Source: Trichomonas vaginalis G3 (taxonomy: Eukaryota; Parabasalia; Trichomonadida; Trichomonadidae). From it: DNA of 64,000 nt. Both the position numbers and the translations under genes were made by a program. The notes under the pieces are model-generated. The model worked only from the letters and a program-made list of their open reading frames with translations, made no database searches and was not told the origin of the DNA. Location of the stretch: the NCBI RefSeq assembly GCF_026262505.1, contig NC_067203.1, positions 434,001 through 498,000 of the forward strand, written 5' to 3'. This document shows positions 18,648 through 28,550 of the stretch, in pieces (the stretch's first letter is position 1; each line of letters opens with the position of its first letter).

Positions 18648-20801
18648 TTACTTCATGCAATGTTTAACTATTTCACCATCTTCTTTAACACCCCAATATT
18701 TCCTTTTCGATATTACATGAACTTCGGTGAAAATTTTGTCCAATTTGAATTGACCCATCTTTTCACCGACCATTCCCATTTCAATGAGTTTGTTGTATCC
18801 TTCTTCGTTCGTCATGAGTGCGTCAATGTTCTCATAGTAAACCTTCACTTTGGATTTGACTTCGGAGAAGAATTTGTTGTAGTTGTCAAGTACTGCCTTT
18901 GCGAACTGAGGGTAAGACCAATGTTCGACAATAGGTTTTAATGTGGTTACTAAGCCATTTTGACCTTGAGTGAATTCGTACTTCAAAACAAAAGGAGAAA
19001 ACCTTTCAACAAAGTTGTCGACCTTCATAATGTTTACTCTTCATCTCTTGAGGTTTCTTAATGGAATATCCCCATGTCGAATTCATAAGCAATTTGAGTG
19101 TCATTGCAAGTTTGGGGTTTGAAGCTTTCCTAATATCATACAGTTGTTGTATGACTTTTCCAACTGTATAGTTTCCTTCCCGGGAACTCACCATCTTCGT
19201 TTGGAATTCCAGTCGGAATATATTGGACAAACCTCATGTACGCAGCGTTAAGGTCGACATAGTATATTTTTTCATATGAGTCGAACTTATCGCATCCAAT
19301 CGGTCCAGTTTGTGGAAATTCAAGTGAGTCTCTTATCTTCTGAGAAACCTCGCCTGTTATCTCATAAACATCGTCGAAGCAACCTGTTTCATATAAAACC
19401 TTCTGACCTAACTCAGAAGCTCTCCAATACAATTTGATGTCAATTGGATGCCTCAATGGAAGTTTGTTTATAGCATCTTGAAGTTCTTGCAACCTCATTG
19501 GAAGTTCTTCTGGTTCAGGTTGGTATCCGAACAATCCAACTCCTTTTGGAACTGTGTACTTCTTTTGTGCTATAACTTTGTCTGGAACAACTTTTGGTCT
19601 TGCTAACAATGAAAAGTTTGTTTCGTCTTTTGGTACAAAAGTTTCTGTCAGCTTGTCATCTGGAATTGGTTCCAACAAACCTTTCTCGAAAAGAATGTTT
19701 ACAGCTCTGACAATGTTGCACTTGCCTTTTCCGAACAATGGGTTTGTAAGACTTTCGTTCAACATGAAGTGGTTGTGGACAATTGCAATCTTCAACCATG
19801 GCAATTTGAAGTCAACAACATAGTCGTCATGTGAAGAACCTTTCTCAGTCGGAATGTTGACTCGGATATTCACATTTGCCAACGGTGCAATTTTTGTCAA
19901 TTGACTTCTAAGAATGTACCTTGTTTTCACACATGACTCAAGATACTTCATCTTCTCATCTGTAACAAGACCAGAGTTCCTGAGACATGTAAAGAATACA
20001 AGGTTCATTGACAATTGTTTCAATTGAATTGTAAATTCCATACCTTGTCAAGTCAATGTCAGACTTATTTATGAACGGGAAGTATCCAGCATGTTGTCTG
20101 ACTGCTTGAGGGTTAGGTTGGTACCATTCGAACTTGACACTTGCAATTCCTTCAATTGCATTCAAAATGTCTGAGTCGGAGTCAAACATTTGTTCTCTCT
20201 TTGTAGTCTTGAAAGCGTCAAGAAGTTGTGCAGCTGTTGTGACATTGCCATGTGCATAGTATATATGACCATCTAAATCTGTTACGGTTAGTCTGAGATT
20301 GTATCCTTTCTTATTTCCGTCTTGTATGGCAGCAAGTACACCCATGAAGCCTTCTTTGTTCTTTCCTTCGTCAAAGTTTACTGTAAAGGTTCGACCAGAT
20401 GTAATTTGACTTCTAACTTCACGATACTTTTCATATGCATATCTTGTTCTTTCCATGGGAGCATGACCATCCTCTGCACTACCTTTTTTCCTTCTCAAAG
20501 GATGCAATTGTTCGTCATGTTTCCAGTAGAATCTGGCAAAGCCGTCGTGTCCGTCAACTTGAGGTTCACTAACATCGAAAGGCATGTCCATAAGACGTTC
20601 TTCTTCTAACCTCTCTAGTCTGTTTGGATAATTTGCACGTGCTGTTTCCAAATCCATTTCGTAGCGAAGACCAGCCAGTTTGTCATAGACTTTTATGGGT
20701 CTTCCCTTCCTATATTTAAAATTCTTCGAAACTCTCCAACCATATCTTTGTAACTCTGCTTTTATTCTAGCAGATTTTCTATCCATTCTATATGGGGGCA
20801 T
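18648..20801 (-). pseudogene. Polinton A: protein-primed type B DNA polymerase block (broken)
   Basis: Starts MPPYRMDRKSARIKAELQRY at 20801, after an A/T-run promoter-like motif. Palm motifs are recognisable in order: motif A region YYVDLNAAYMRFV, motif B region LKLLMNSTWGYS and a motif C-like VYYENIDALM. This is the pattern of protein-primed PolB enzymes that replicate Polintons and linear plasmids. The N-terminal third does not resemble the B polymerase and may belong to a terminal-protein-type region. Broken several times. C carries the same gene from 63156. Confidence 0.75.
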
Positions 20802-20841
20802 TTTTATAAAAATAAAAAAATATTTTTTTTCTTTACTTTAC

Positions 20842-21417
20842 ATAACCACCGGCTGCCATAAGTCTTTGACGCCAACCCATACCAGCTAATGAAGGTTGAC
20901 TTGGTTTAGTTTGGAAACTAAACTTTGGTTTTGGTTTATCTTCAGTTTTTGGCTCCCCTTCTTCTATTGGTTTTTCGTCACTTTTCGGTTCATTTGACTT
21001 TACCTCACTTGCTTGAACAGTTGTGTCGTCAACATCTTCATAAATATCATATGCCATCTGTTTTTGTTTTCCTTTCAACTTTTTGTGTTTGTTGTAAAGT
21101 TTAGAATATTTCGACTCTAAGTCAATGAGATGTTCTATAATGAACTGTTGGTCAGTGAAGTAAACTTTTCCATCTGTTGTCTCGAAAGCTCCTTCAGACT
21201 TCAATATTTTATTTGTGAGAGTCTGTTTCTTTTTTGAGATACTTGCCGTTCCATTTCTATGAAAAGTGACTTTATAGTTAGGGTTTGTATTTCCAGACCT
21301 GGCACTTTCTATTATTGAATTTTTCTCTTCATCTGTAAGTTCTTTGACAGGTTTTGACAATGGTTCTGAACTTTTTGTTTGTGGTGTCAAATCTACCGTT
21401 TCAACTTCTTCGGTCAT
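20842..21417 (-). CDS. Polinton A: unknown acidic protein conserved with C
   Basis: About 192 residues from ATG 21417 (MTEEVETVDLTPQTKSSEPL). A central domain (NYKVTFHRNGTASISKKKQT, then a helical FIIEHLIDLESKYSKLYNKH coiled coil) is followed by an acidic linker and a short conserved tail GMGWRQRLMAAGGYVK. The tail looks like a virion-targeting or cleavage tail. The start overlaps the conserved ACTGAGATGAAATG leader shared with the next gene. Family unknown. C has a copy at 62551. Confidence 0.55.
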
Positions 21418-21423
21418 TTCATC

Positions 21424-21588
21424 TCAGTAAAAAATTTTAGTTTGGTTTGTTTTCAACTGGTTGTTGTTTGTTTTAAGTCGGTCTAAAACTTCCTGAGGTA
21501 TAGGAAGAACTTGACAAACACGTTGTGTAACTGCTGGAAGTCGACAAATCCATCTTGAACCCATTTGTCTCAATGCTGTATTGTTCAT
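21424..21588 (-). CDS. Polinton A: conserved small protein (about 54 aa)
   Basis: Starts MNNTALRQMGSRWICRLPAV. It has the same ACTGAGATGAAATG leader as the neighbouring gene and a conserved copy in C at 62375-62554, and conservation in two elements supports it as real. A basic Trp-Ile-Cys-Arg segment is its only notable feature. Probably a small virion or regulatory peptide; function unknown. Confidence 0.5.
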   Translation of the reverse strand: MNNTALRQMGSRWICRLPAVTQRVCQVLPIPQEVLDRLKTNNNQLKTNQTKIFY

Positions 21589-21607
21589 TTCATCTCAGTA
21601 AAAAACT

Positions 21608-22009
21608 TTACATTCCCCACGTTTGAGGCGGTTGAGGTTGGTTATTGTTTACCCACTGTTGTGCATGGTTATATCCTCTGTTAAAGAATCTTTCACCTTG
21701 GTCCATGTAGTGCCCTGCTTGGTTATAGTAGTCATTTGCTTTGTTATAATAGTTTCCTGCTTGTCTGGAAACATTGTCCATCCATCCTTGAACTTTTCCT
21801 CTTGTTTCAGGATTTGGAATAAGATTTGCTGCATCTCGTGCTACATCCCAACCTTTCTGTACGGTTTGTATAATAGGTTGTGCTTTCTCTTTAAGTATAC
21901 CTAATGTACTCAAAATCTTCCTTCCAACTCCAAATACACCTCTGGCTATTGTTCCAACTGCGGGCAAAAATCTGGATGCAACTCCTGCTAATGCGCCAAA
22001 TAAACCCAT
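21608..22009 (-). CDS. Polinton A: putative minor virion protein (pVI-like, amphipathic N-terminus)
   Basis: 133 residues. The N-terminal MGLFGALAGVASRFLPAVG is a strongly amphipathic/hydrophobic helix of the type used by adenovirus protein VI and related membrane-active capsid proteins. A helical middle follows, then a Tyr/Asn/Gln-rich tail with repeated YYNKANDYYNQA. C has a near-identical intact copy (61954-62355), so the gene is maintained. The membrane-lytic role is inference from composition. Confidence 0.6.
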   Translation of the reverse strand: MGLFGALAGVASRFLPAVGTIARGVFGVGRKILSTLGILKEKAQPIIQTVQKGWDVARDAANLIPNPETRGKVQGWMDNVSRQAGNYYNKANDYYNQAGHYMDQGERFFNRGYNHAQQWVNNNQPQPPQTWGM

Positions 22010-22025
22010 TTCTTATAGGATAAAA

Positions 22026-22982
22026 ATGACGAATCCAAACAAGGACCCCTATGTTTCTAAAGCGACAAAGAAAGCACTCATGATAAAAATCTTTAGTTCA
22101 ACACCAAATGCTTGGTTTATGGATATCTTGGAAAACATTCCGAGGTATAGAGAAGATGGACCACCATACTGGCTAATATTTGTCGGTCAAAACACAAGAT
22201 ACTGTGAAGCCATACCATTATGGTCCAAAAATATTTTAGATGTAAAAACTGCTTTGACAATATTCGTTGACAAATACCATCCAACAAAACTGACATCTGA
22301 CTGTGAAAGTTCTTTCAAATCAGATGATATTAAAAACTATCTGCGTTCAAAAATGTAAACCAATATTTCATTGTCGACCAAAACCATTCTGCTCTTGGTG
22401 TCATTGACGGATGTATAAAAATGTTAAGAGACTTAAACCAACCACAAGGTGGTGAAGCGAATGAAATGTCATATGACGACAAATATAGACACTTCTCCAT
22501 GGCAAAGATGAGACAAGTTTTAAATATTTACAATAGCCGTAAACAAAAAGGTTTGGGAAACCACTCCCCGAAGAAATGAAAACAACCCTGACTTAGAGAA
22601 AGACTATATATTTAATAATTTAGTCAAAAGAGACAAACAAGAAAGAATGCCGGGCTTCAAACTTCAGAAAGGTGACAAAGTAAAAATAGAAATACCTAAA
22701 CGCGACCCATATGAAAATACTATTGACTATGACAACAATGGGAACTCGACAGGTACTCGCATTCGTGTTCGTAAAAATAGAAGAAAGTATACAAGAGAAT
22801 ATTATGAAGTTTTAGGCAAACATGGCAAAATGTACAGACTGCAAGCAGAAGATAAAACTACTATTGTCAGACCTCGTTTCAAACTTGTCAAAGTTCAAGG
22901 TGGTATACTTTCAAAGACAGTTCCTAACAAATATAAGACAACTCCTGACGAATATGCTAAAGAAGTTGAAAATGACGACTAA
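22026..22982 (+). pseudogene. Polinton A: rve-family integrase block (broken)
   Basis: Retroviral-type integrase core with a first acidic-strand region (AWFMDILENIPRY), a second (PTKLTSDCESSF) and the following helix (HSALGVIDGCIKMLRDLN), as in Polinton integrases. A C-terminal SH3/chromo-like domain begins near GFKLQKGDKVKIEIPKRDPY. It would insert the element with a 6-bp duplication, which matches the ends seen here. Divergent from the virion gene at 22009, sharing a 16-base gap. Broken. Confidence 0.75.
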
Positions 22983-24215
22983 GCATTTCTATACCATGCG
23001 TAAACTGTCATGTAAGGTGGCATGTAGTCTTTACTTTGTCCCGTTGTTTGCGTATATCCTGAAACGCGATGTGTATGGTTTCCATCTCCCTGAGTGTTAC
23101 CCCAGAAACAATTTATAGCAAACTGAACGTTGTCTTTAACATCATATCCTTTACCTTTTTTCATTGCTGACCAATCCCAAAATCTATGCTTATGCCAACC
23201 TGCTTGAGATGTACTTAAATCTACGTAGTGACTGTGCGCAGGTAAGTTTTCACCTGAAATCGTTTTACTCCCACCTGTTTCCTTTGAAGAGTTTGCACAA
23301 TACAAAAACCTGTCGACTATTTGAGTCCAAGTTCCAAAACCAAGTACTACTTCTGGTTTGGTAGAGTTCATTGACGTGTAAATAGAACCTATAGGATATA
23401 GTGTTTGAAGTATTTCTGTCTTTAACGTTTGAAGCTCTGTTTTGTCAGCTTTTTTATCATATAAATCTTGAGCAGTGAATTTAACTTTGTTTTCATCCTC
23501 CATGACATAGACATTTCTACATCTAATGTATCTCATCGTTGTTATGTCTTCTTCCGATGTTAAACCTTGTGGAAAGTTAGGAGGTTTCCAATCTAATACA
23601 TCCCCACCAGCTCCTTCAACCGTTCCTTCAATATTTTCTATACCAACAGTTTGCGAAGAAATCGTGTGTATGTCCAACGTCACTTTTTTGTTTAAGGTTT
23701 CTTGTAAGTTGTAATATCAGATATGGTATGTGTATGAGTCTTTTTAGAATATTCTTTGTCAGCTCTTGTCACTTCACTTGACATTTTATTGTAACATATG
23801 TTTTGTCAGCTTTGTCATCTAACATTGCTGGTAGTTCATCTACGTCATAGATGTTATGTGTATGATGTTTTTGTGGGTATGTTCTATCTGTCCATGCGAG
23901 AATATAGTCTCTTGTTGCATCTACATACTCTTTGTCAGCTTTGTTGTCAATATCTGCTTTCAAAAAGAAGTTCATCTATAGGTTTCTCGTTTAAAGTTCC
24001 TTTTGTTGGATTTACACAGACAGTATGGTTCTTACTGTCTTGAAACAGAAACTCATCTGTCATTGGGTTTATCGTCAGTTTTAAGTTTTCTTCTTTCAAT
24101 GACTCAGATATCTTAGAATAGTTTGAAAAGTTTGTGTGTTCTTATTTAGAGCTTGTACAATGAGTTGTCGGTTGTTTGTATTGTTTCTCTCATAGACGCT
24201 GTTTCTTTCGACATT
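22979..24215 (-). pseudogene. Polinton A: phage tail-collar-like/receptor-binding-type protein block (broken)
   Basis: The C-terminal part is a recognisable tail-collar/gp10-like domain: LYPIGSIYTSMNSTKPEVVL, FGTWTQIVDRFLYC, the His-bearing LPAHSHYVDL, and a closing DYMPPYMTVYAWYR. The N-terminal part holds repeated trimer-like shaft segments (KADKEYVDAT, TYPQKHHTHNIYDVDEL). An intact relative is present in B (33917-35173) and another block in C. Such domains usually form trimeric fibre tips that bind cell surfaces. Broken here. Confidence 0.7.
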
Positions 24216-24234
24216 TTTTTATTCTAGATAAAAT

Positions 24235-25086
24235 ATGCTTTCAATAGAAAAAGAAAATTCAAGAGTTGCTACAACTAAACCATTAGATGAACTTTTTACT
24301 AATGTCGGTCAAAAGTTTGAGACAGAGACCGTAAAGCATGAAGGCTATCGTTTTGACTACCCATTAAGATGGCTAAGAGACCCATCTGTCACAAAAGCTA
24401 TTGGCTTTCGTAGAATGAAGTTTGTGTCTGTAGAAGATAAAAGTTTTCCATTTATTGTAAGGTTTCATATAGATTATATATCTGAAGGGAAACGAAAATA
24501 TGTGGGAAGAAATTGAGCTAATACAAGTTGACCTTTCATCTTCTCTACAGACTGCGTTAAAAAATATAGAAGATAAAATAAATTTCATGTTATGCAAAAT
24601 ATGCTGATGAATATGCAAATACCGAGAGCACACTTTATGTGAGAATTGTATATGACAAACAAAATTCACAAGTGTCATTTCAAATCTACGAAGACAATCC
24701 AAAGAAAAGACAACAAATATATACAGAATTCACTGCAATGTCATGGTATTATTTGCAAAGAATGTTAAATCAGAAAGTCGAACTTCCTTTAGCAAATATT
24801 TACAGTCGATATGCAAGAGATGAACCATATTTATTTAAAGATGTTTTCGACCCAGCTGCTATTATTGTTCATGCTTCATTTTCTGGCGCCAAAACTCTTT
24901 CTTATGCTTGGCAAATGACTTTTACGAAAAACCTACAAAGTTATACGAACCACCAAGTGGAAGTATTTCAGACTTTCAAGTATGGTTTACTTACAGATGG
25001 AAGAAAAAGAATAATTCCATTATACCATGCGTTTTACTTAGAACTTAGTTTCATATACAACTACTATCGAACGGAAAAATATAATT
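24235..25086 (+). pseudogene. Polinton A: putative second jelly-roll virion protein block (broken)
   Basis: Homologous to the intact 282-residue protein of C (58886-59734). Starts MLSIEKENSRVATTKPLDEL. The conserved end includes AIIVHASFSGA and LYHAFYLELSFIYNYYRT, resembling the last strands of Polinton penton-type proteins. Divergent from the collar-like gene. Broken. Confidence 0.5.
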
Positions 25087-25099
25087 TTTTAATACGGTT

Positions 25100-25332
25100 G
25101 AGGTGTTGGATTTGTTGCCAACTAGACTGTGGTTGCAGGTTCAGGCTGTTGTATAACAGGAGCTTGTTCTTCTGGTTTCAGGGTCTTTAGGTATAATACC
25201 AACGAACTGACCTACTCTTTTACCAATATTTTTGACTCCGTTCCAAATTCCTCTTCCGACAGATTTTATTCCATTCCATATACCTCTTCCAACATTTCGA
25301 AAGAAGTTTCCTATTCTTCCAAAGAAACCCAT
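25100..25332 (-). pseudogene. Polinton A: small amphipathic Gly/Arg-rich virion-like peptide block
   Basis: Starts MGFFGRIGNFFRNVGRGIWN and contains two tandem GRGIWNGIK/VGRGIWNGVK units. Conserved with C (58641-58883), where it is 80 residues with a Pro/Gln tail. The basic amphipathic repeat suggests a membrane- or DNA-contacting core peptide. Confidence 0.5.
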
Positions 25333-25359
25333 TTTACTATATGTAAAAATCTAATGTCC

Positions 25360-25710
25360 GCCTAGTCTCTTACGTTTCCTGTTGAGTTCCATAGCATCTT
25401 TAACTGGAGCTCATACATTCTGTTTCTCCTCTGTAGAAAACATATTCTGGGTCAACTCTGTGTTCGCGTCATCTGCATAAAGTTGTTTATATCCCACCTC
25501 AGGGTTTGTTAAAAACTCTTTCCATCTCATATTTGCATACCATGGTGGCAAACCTAACGCAGCGTCATTTGACATGGCAGTTTGCATTTGTACATCTGTT
25601 GGCACTTGACCATAGTTTGCCATTGCAGTTTGTATTCTAACTTCATTTGGAATATTCTCTGGGTTTGGTTGTCCAGGTTGCTGTGCATTCGCTAAGTTCT
25701 GTGCGTCCAT
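25360..25710 (-). pseudogene. Polinton A: unknown protein (MDAQNLANAQQ family) block
   Basis: Homologous to the 120-residue protein of C at 58260-58622. It carries two related NEVRIQTAMANYGQ and TDVQMQTAMSND units and a GLPPWYANMRWKEF segment. The ATG at 25710 is in TAAATG context. No known family. Adjacent to other virion-like small genes on the same strand. Confidence 0.45.
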
Positions 25711-25733
25711 TTAATATTAGATAAAAATATCTC

Positions 25734-25865
25734 TTACGAGTACATATGCTGAACATTTGCAGGCATTGGTTCATCTTCATATTCTCTATATCTTTCTGCC
25801 ACGTCAAATAAATAAATGACACAATGGAAAAAACCTAAAACAAGTAGTCCTATTTCAAACCACAT
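25734..25865 (-). CDS. Polinton A: single-pass membrane peptide (about 43 aa)
   Basis: Starts MWFEIGLLVLGFFHCVIYLF, one clear transmembrane helix, followed by an acidic tail (ERYREYEDEPMPANVQ). An almost identical copy exists in C at 58105-58236. It slightly overlaps the upstream methyltransferase frame, which suggests linked expression. Function unknown. Confidence 0.5.
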   Translation of the reverse strand: MWFEIGLLVLGFFHCVIYLFDVAERYREYEDEPMPANVQHMYS

Positions 25866-26664
25866 TTACTTACTAGTAAAATTTCTTTGTTATGACACTT
25901 TCTCCGGTTTATAGGACCTCTCTCATATTCTATCTTGTCATATCTAAACTCATAGTCATGTATGTCCTCTAACCATCTCATAACGGTTCCAAACCACTTT
26001 TATCGGATGTAAAGTAAAAGCATGGATGGTTATGTATAACGTCTAAAGTTTCTAAAGAGTCTCTCAAAGTCCAGTCTACTTGGTATTGAAAAATCCCATG
26101 TGTTATAGAACGGCGGGTCCACTATAAAGAAAACATTTTCCTTGTCTTTATATTTTCATACAAATCTGTCCAATGACATCTCACAAACTCTATACCCTCA
26201 ATATATTTTTCTATGTCCTCTTTGAAAACATTTGTATAGTTAAGATATAAAACTTTTGACATAAGTGTTTCAATGTCATGAACTCTTATAGAACCACTAT
26301 ATAATAGTCTAGCAGATATACTATCCCAGTCTATATATTCTGCTTTTTTCAAAACCTCTCTCACAAATTTTTTGTTTATCTAATGGTATACGTTCCATCT
26401 TACCTATAGGTATCTTTTCTTTTAACTCTTCAATATATTGTTTGTGTCTGGTATATGTTTGAGACGGTCCATATAGTTGTCGAAGTCATTGCATATAATC
26501 TTTGAGTCTGGGAATATTGTATGGCACAAATGGATATAGAAACTTCCACCGAACAAATCTACAAATGTTAGACCATTCGGTAGTTTCTTAAGTTCTCTCA
26601 ATATAATATCTTTACATTTACTCTTATTTCCAAAGAACGGTAACGGTGGTTTTGTAAAATTCAT
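25849..26664 (-). pseudogene. Polinton A: Dam-like N6-adenine DNA methyltransferase block (broken)
   Basis: Homologous to the intact 272-residue gene in C (57302-58120). N-terminal PPLPFFGNKSKCKD and LTFVDLFGGSF correspond to the D12-class AdoMet motif I, and a DPPF motif IV lies in the C-terminal half. Located at the right end next to the TIR. Broken here. Confidence 0.75.
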
Positions 26665-26800
26665 TTTATATATATAATAAAAATGTTTTTTCCTGAAAAG
26701 TGACAGAAAAGTGACAAAACATGAAAACATATATAATTTGTGAAAAGTGAAACATTATATAATGTTTTCGACAAGAAGACTAACAATTTTCCGAATAAAA

Positions 26801-26958
26801 ACTTCATTTATACTAAACATCTTCGGGGGCTAGAAGGCACGAAGTGCCTGGAAGCCATCCCCCAAGAAAAAAAAAACTTCATTATACTCATTCATCCTCA
26901 GGGCTAGAGGGCACGAAGTGCCTGGAAGCCCCACTTCCTTTTTTTTTTTTTTTTTTTT
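26801..26958. repeat. Right terminal inverted repeat of Polinton A
   Basis: Inverse of 2349-2522, ending in a T-run of about 20 bases. Contains two hairpin modules (GGCACGAAGTGCC). Confidence 0.9.
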
Positions 26959-26964
26959 TGTAGT
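26959..26964. repeat. Right target-site duplication of Polinton A (TGTAGT)
   Basis: Matches 2343-2348. The bulk of Polinton B follows at once. Confidence 0.75.
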
Positions 26965-27549
26965 AGTAGTATATGTGGAAGGGTTGTGTGACTTTTTTTG
27001 TAAACGTAAGAATTCATACAATATCGAGCGATTTTGTATCATTTTTTTTTAACATATGAAGTAAAAAATGTATGATTCTGACGGTTTTGATTCTTACGTT
27101 TTTGAATAAATCAAGATTTAAAAAATTTTCAAAATTGTAAGACATTTACACTCAGCCCATACATAATGAAATCAAAAATATATTTATTTATAAATCATTA
27201 AAAAATTAACATTAATTTTAAAATATATTTATTTTTTTATCTTTTATAAAAGAAGCTATATATAGATGATGTCAGATATTCCGCGATTAATTAAACATTG
27301 TTTAAATCCTGAATATCTTAAACATCAATTTAAAAATGAAGATTGTGAATTATTAAATGAATATGAAAGCCAAAATAAGCTAATGAGGTATAAATATAAT
27401 GATAAAGAATATTTAATTTCATGGAATCAATGGAGTCATAATCAAAGACCTCATAAACGAGTAAAAGAAATTAGAAATAATTATTTTCATGAATGAAAGA
27501 TTCACTACCATAATGAAATAAAAAAAATAAACTTTAAAAATTCATGTCT
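26965..27549. repeat. Left terminal inverted repeat of Polinton B (about 585 bp)
   Basis: Nearly identical to the inverse of 46116-46699. The left tip has one AGT unit more than the right when the three bases beyond Polinton A are counted. The repeat contains a complete small ORF. Confidence 0.9.
27266..27496 (+). CDS. Polinton B: TIR-encoded 76-aa protein (left copy)
   Basis: Starts MMSDIPRLIKHCLNPEYLKH and ends in a basic segment SHNQRPHKRVKEIRNNYFHE. The right TIR (46169-46399) encodes exactly the same 76 residues. A start at the second Met is possible. Basic and aromatic composition fits a small nucleic-acid-binding protein, but no family is recognised. Confidence 0.6.
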   Translation: MMSDIPRLIKHCLNPEYLKHQFKNEDCELLNEYESQNKLMRYKYNDKEYLISWNQWSHNQRPHKRVKEIRNNYFHE

Positions 27550-27575
27550 CAGAATCAACATAGAACTTTAAGAAA

Positions 27576-27941
27576 CTAATGATTATTTGAATTTATGAAA
27601 TCAATTATTTGATTCATTCTTTCTTCAATCTCTTCTATTCTTTTTGTTAAATCATCTATTTTCATTAATGAGGTGATTCTTGATTGAGGAATAGATTTCA
27701 AACTAACCACTCCTTTTATTTTTGAAATTTTGAATCCATCAACTTTAAACATTTTATTCAATTTACACGTTGTCAATTCTTCAAATAATTTTTTATTATT
27801 AGCATAATAGTCATTAAATTCTTCAACAGATGAAAAAATTTTTATTTCAGTAATTGGTTTAACAACATTTATTTTTTGTTGAACATTTTCACTTTCATTT
27901 ATTTCTTCCTCTGTTTCATTTATTTTTAAAATAGGTTTCAT
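27576..27941 (-). CDS. Polinton B: unknown protein with C-terminal coiled coil
   Basis: 121 residues, ATG 27941 in TAAATG context. An acidic N-terminus is followed by VEEFNDYYANNKKLFEELTT, a short basic-aromatic region (KMFKVDGFKISKIKGV) and a coiled coil KIDDLTKRIEEIEERMNQII. First gene inside the left TIR. Possibly a DNA-binding oligomer; family unknown. Confidence 0.55.
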   Translation of the reverse strand: MKPILKINETEEEINESENVQQKINVVKPITEIKIFSSVEEFNDYYANNKKLFEELTTCKLNKMFKVDGFKISKIKGVVSLKSIPQSRITSLMKIDDLTKRIEEIEERMNQIIDFINSNNH

Positions 27942-28007
27942 TTATCATTAAATAAAAATTAGAATATAAGTGATGAAAATATATTTTTAATTAATATTAA
28001 ATCAGAA

Positions 28008-28243
28008 ATGGCGGCAGGATTCTTTAAAAAATTATGGGATGGAATTAAGAAAGCTGCGGGTTGGGTTATAAAAAGATTATTAAACCCGTTGCAAACTTTT
28101 TGGCACCAGTAGCGAAAACGGCAGGAACTATCATAGGTGGAGTATTAGGTACTAAAGCAGGTAATCCGGCGATGGGAGCACAAGCAGGTAACGCAGTTGG
28201 TGGAATTGCTGAAGGAATACTTAATAAAATAGGAGGTAGATAG
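28008..28243 (+). pseudogene. Polinton B: amphipathic small virion-like protein block
   Basis: Begins MAAGFFKKLWDGIKKAAGW, an amphipathic helix, and continues into a Gly/Ala-rich hydrophobic region (GTIIGGVLGTKAGNPAMGAQ) typical of membrane-active minor capsid peptides. It comes just before the capsid block, as such genes often do. Confidence 0.5.
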
Positions 28244-28264
28244 TGGAAAAATAAAATAAAATTA

Positions 28265-28481
28265 TTTTTATCTTAGTATCGGTTGTAGTCTTTGATAAAC
28301 TTTTTCTCCTTTATTTAAAACTTCTCTTATTGGGGCAGCTTTTGGTGTTATTGATTCAGCAACGTCACTAATTGCTTCTTTATTCTTAAATATCCAATTT
28401 GCCCTTCTTCAATGTTTCCCAAACTTTACTCGCTCCTCTTTTTACTTTATCCCACAGTTTCTTAAATATACCTGCAGCCAT
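28265..28481 (-). pseudogene. Polinton B: convergent paralogue of the amphipathic peptide
   Basis: From 28481 the minus strand encodes MAAGIFKKLWDKVKRGASKV, clearly a paralogue of the plus-strand peptide at 28008. The two copies converge. The downstream part is hydrophilic. Confidence 0.45.
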
Positions 28482-28550
28482 AGTTGATTATTTCATTAAA
28501 ATTAAAAATTCATTTTCATCTTTTAATTTTGATTTTTTATTTATTAATAA

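Larger units (their letters stand above)
2349..26958. mobile_element. Polinton/Maverick A (about 24.6 kb), broken
   Basis: Bounded by inverted repeats and a 6-bp target duplication. Parts recognised: terminal hairpin modules, a large coiled-coil coding block, major capsid block, jelly-roll minor capsid, SF3 helicase, A32-like packaging ATPase, a KilA-N gene cluster, an HNH endonuclease, protein-primed type B DNA polymerase, small virion-like proteins, an rve integrase, a tail-collar-like protein and a Dam-like methyltransferase at the right end. This set identifies a self-synthesising Polinton. The element is a fossil with about fifteen or more breaks, but its ends are well preserved and it is younger than Polinton B, into which it inserted. 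Polinton C at 57198 is the same family. Confidence 0.9.

Noticed and set aside
22979-24215. Bacterial prophage, because of tail-collar, KilA-N, HNH and Dam genes
   Set aside because: The capsid, protein-primed polymerase, rve integrase, TIRs and 6-bp duplications are Polinton traits and the flanking genes are eukaryotic.
26830-27042. 70-codon minus-strand frame across the A-B junction
   Set aside because: It spans the TIR, the T-run and the junction of two elements; not a gene.
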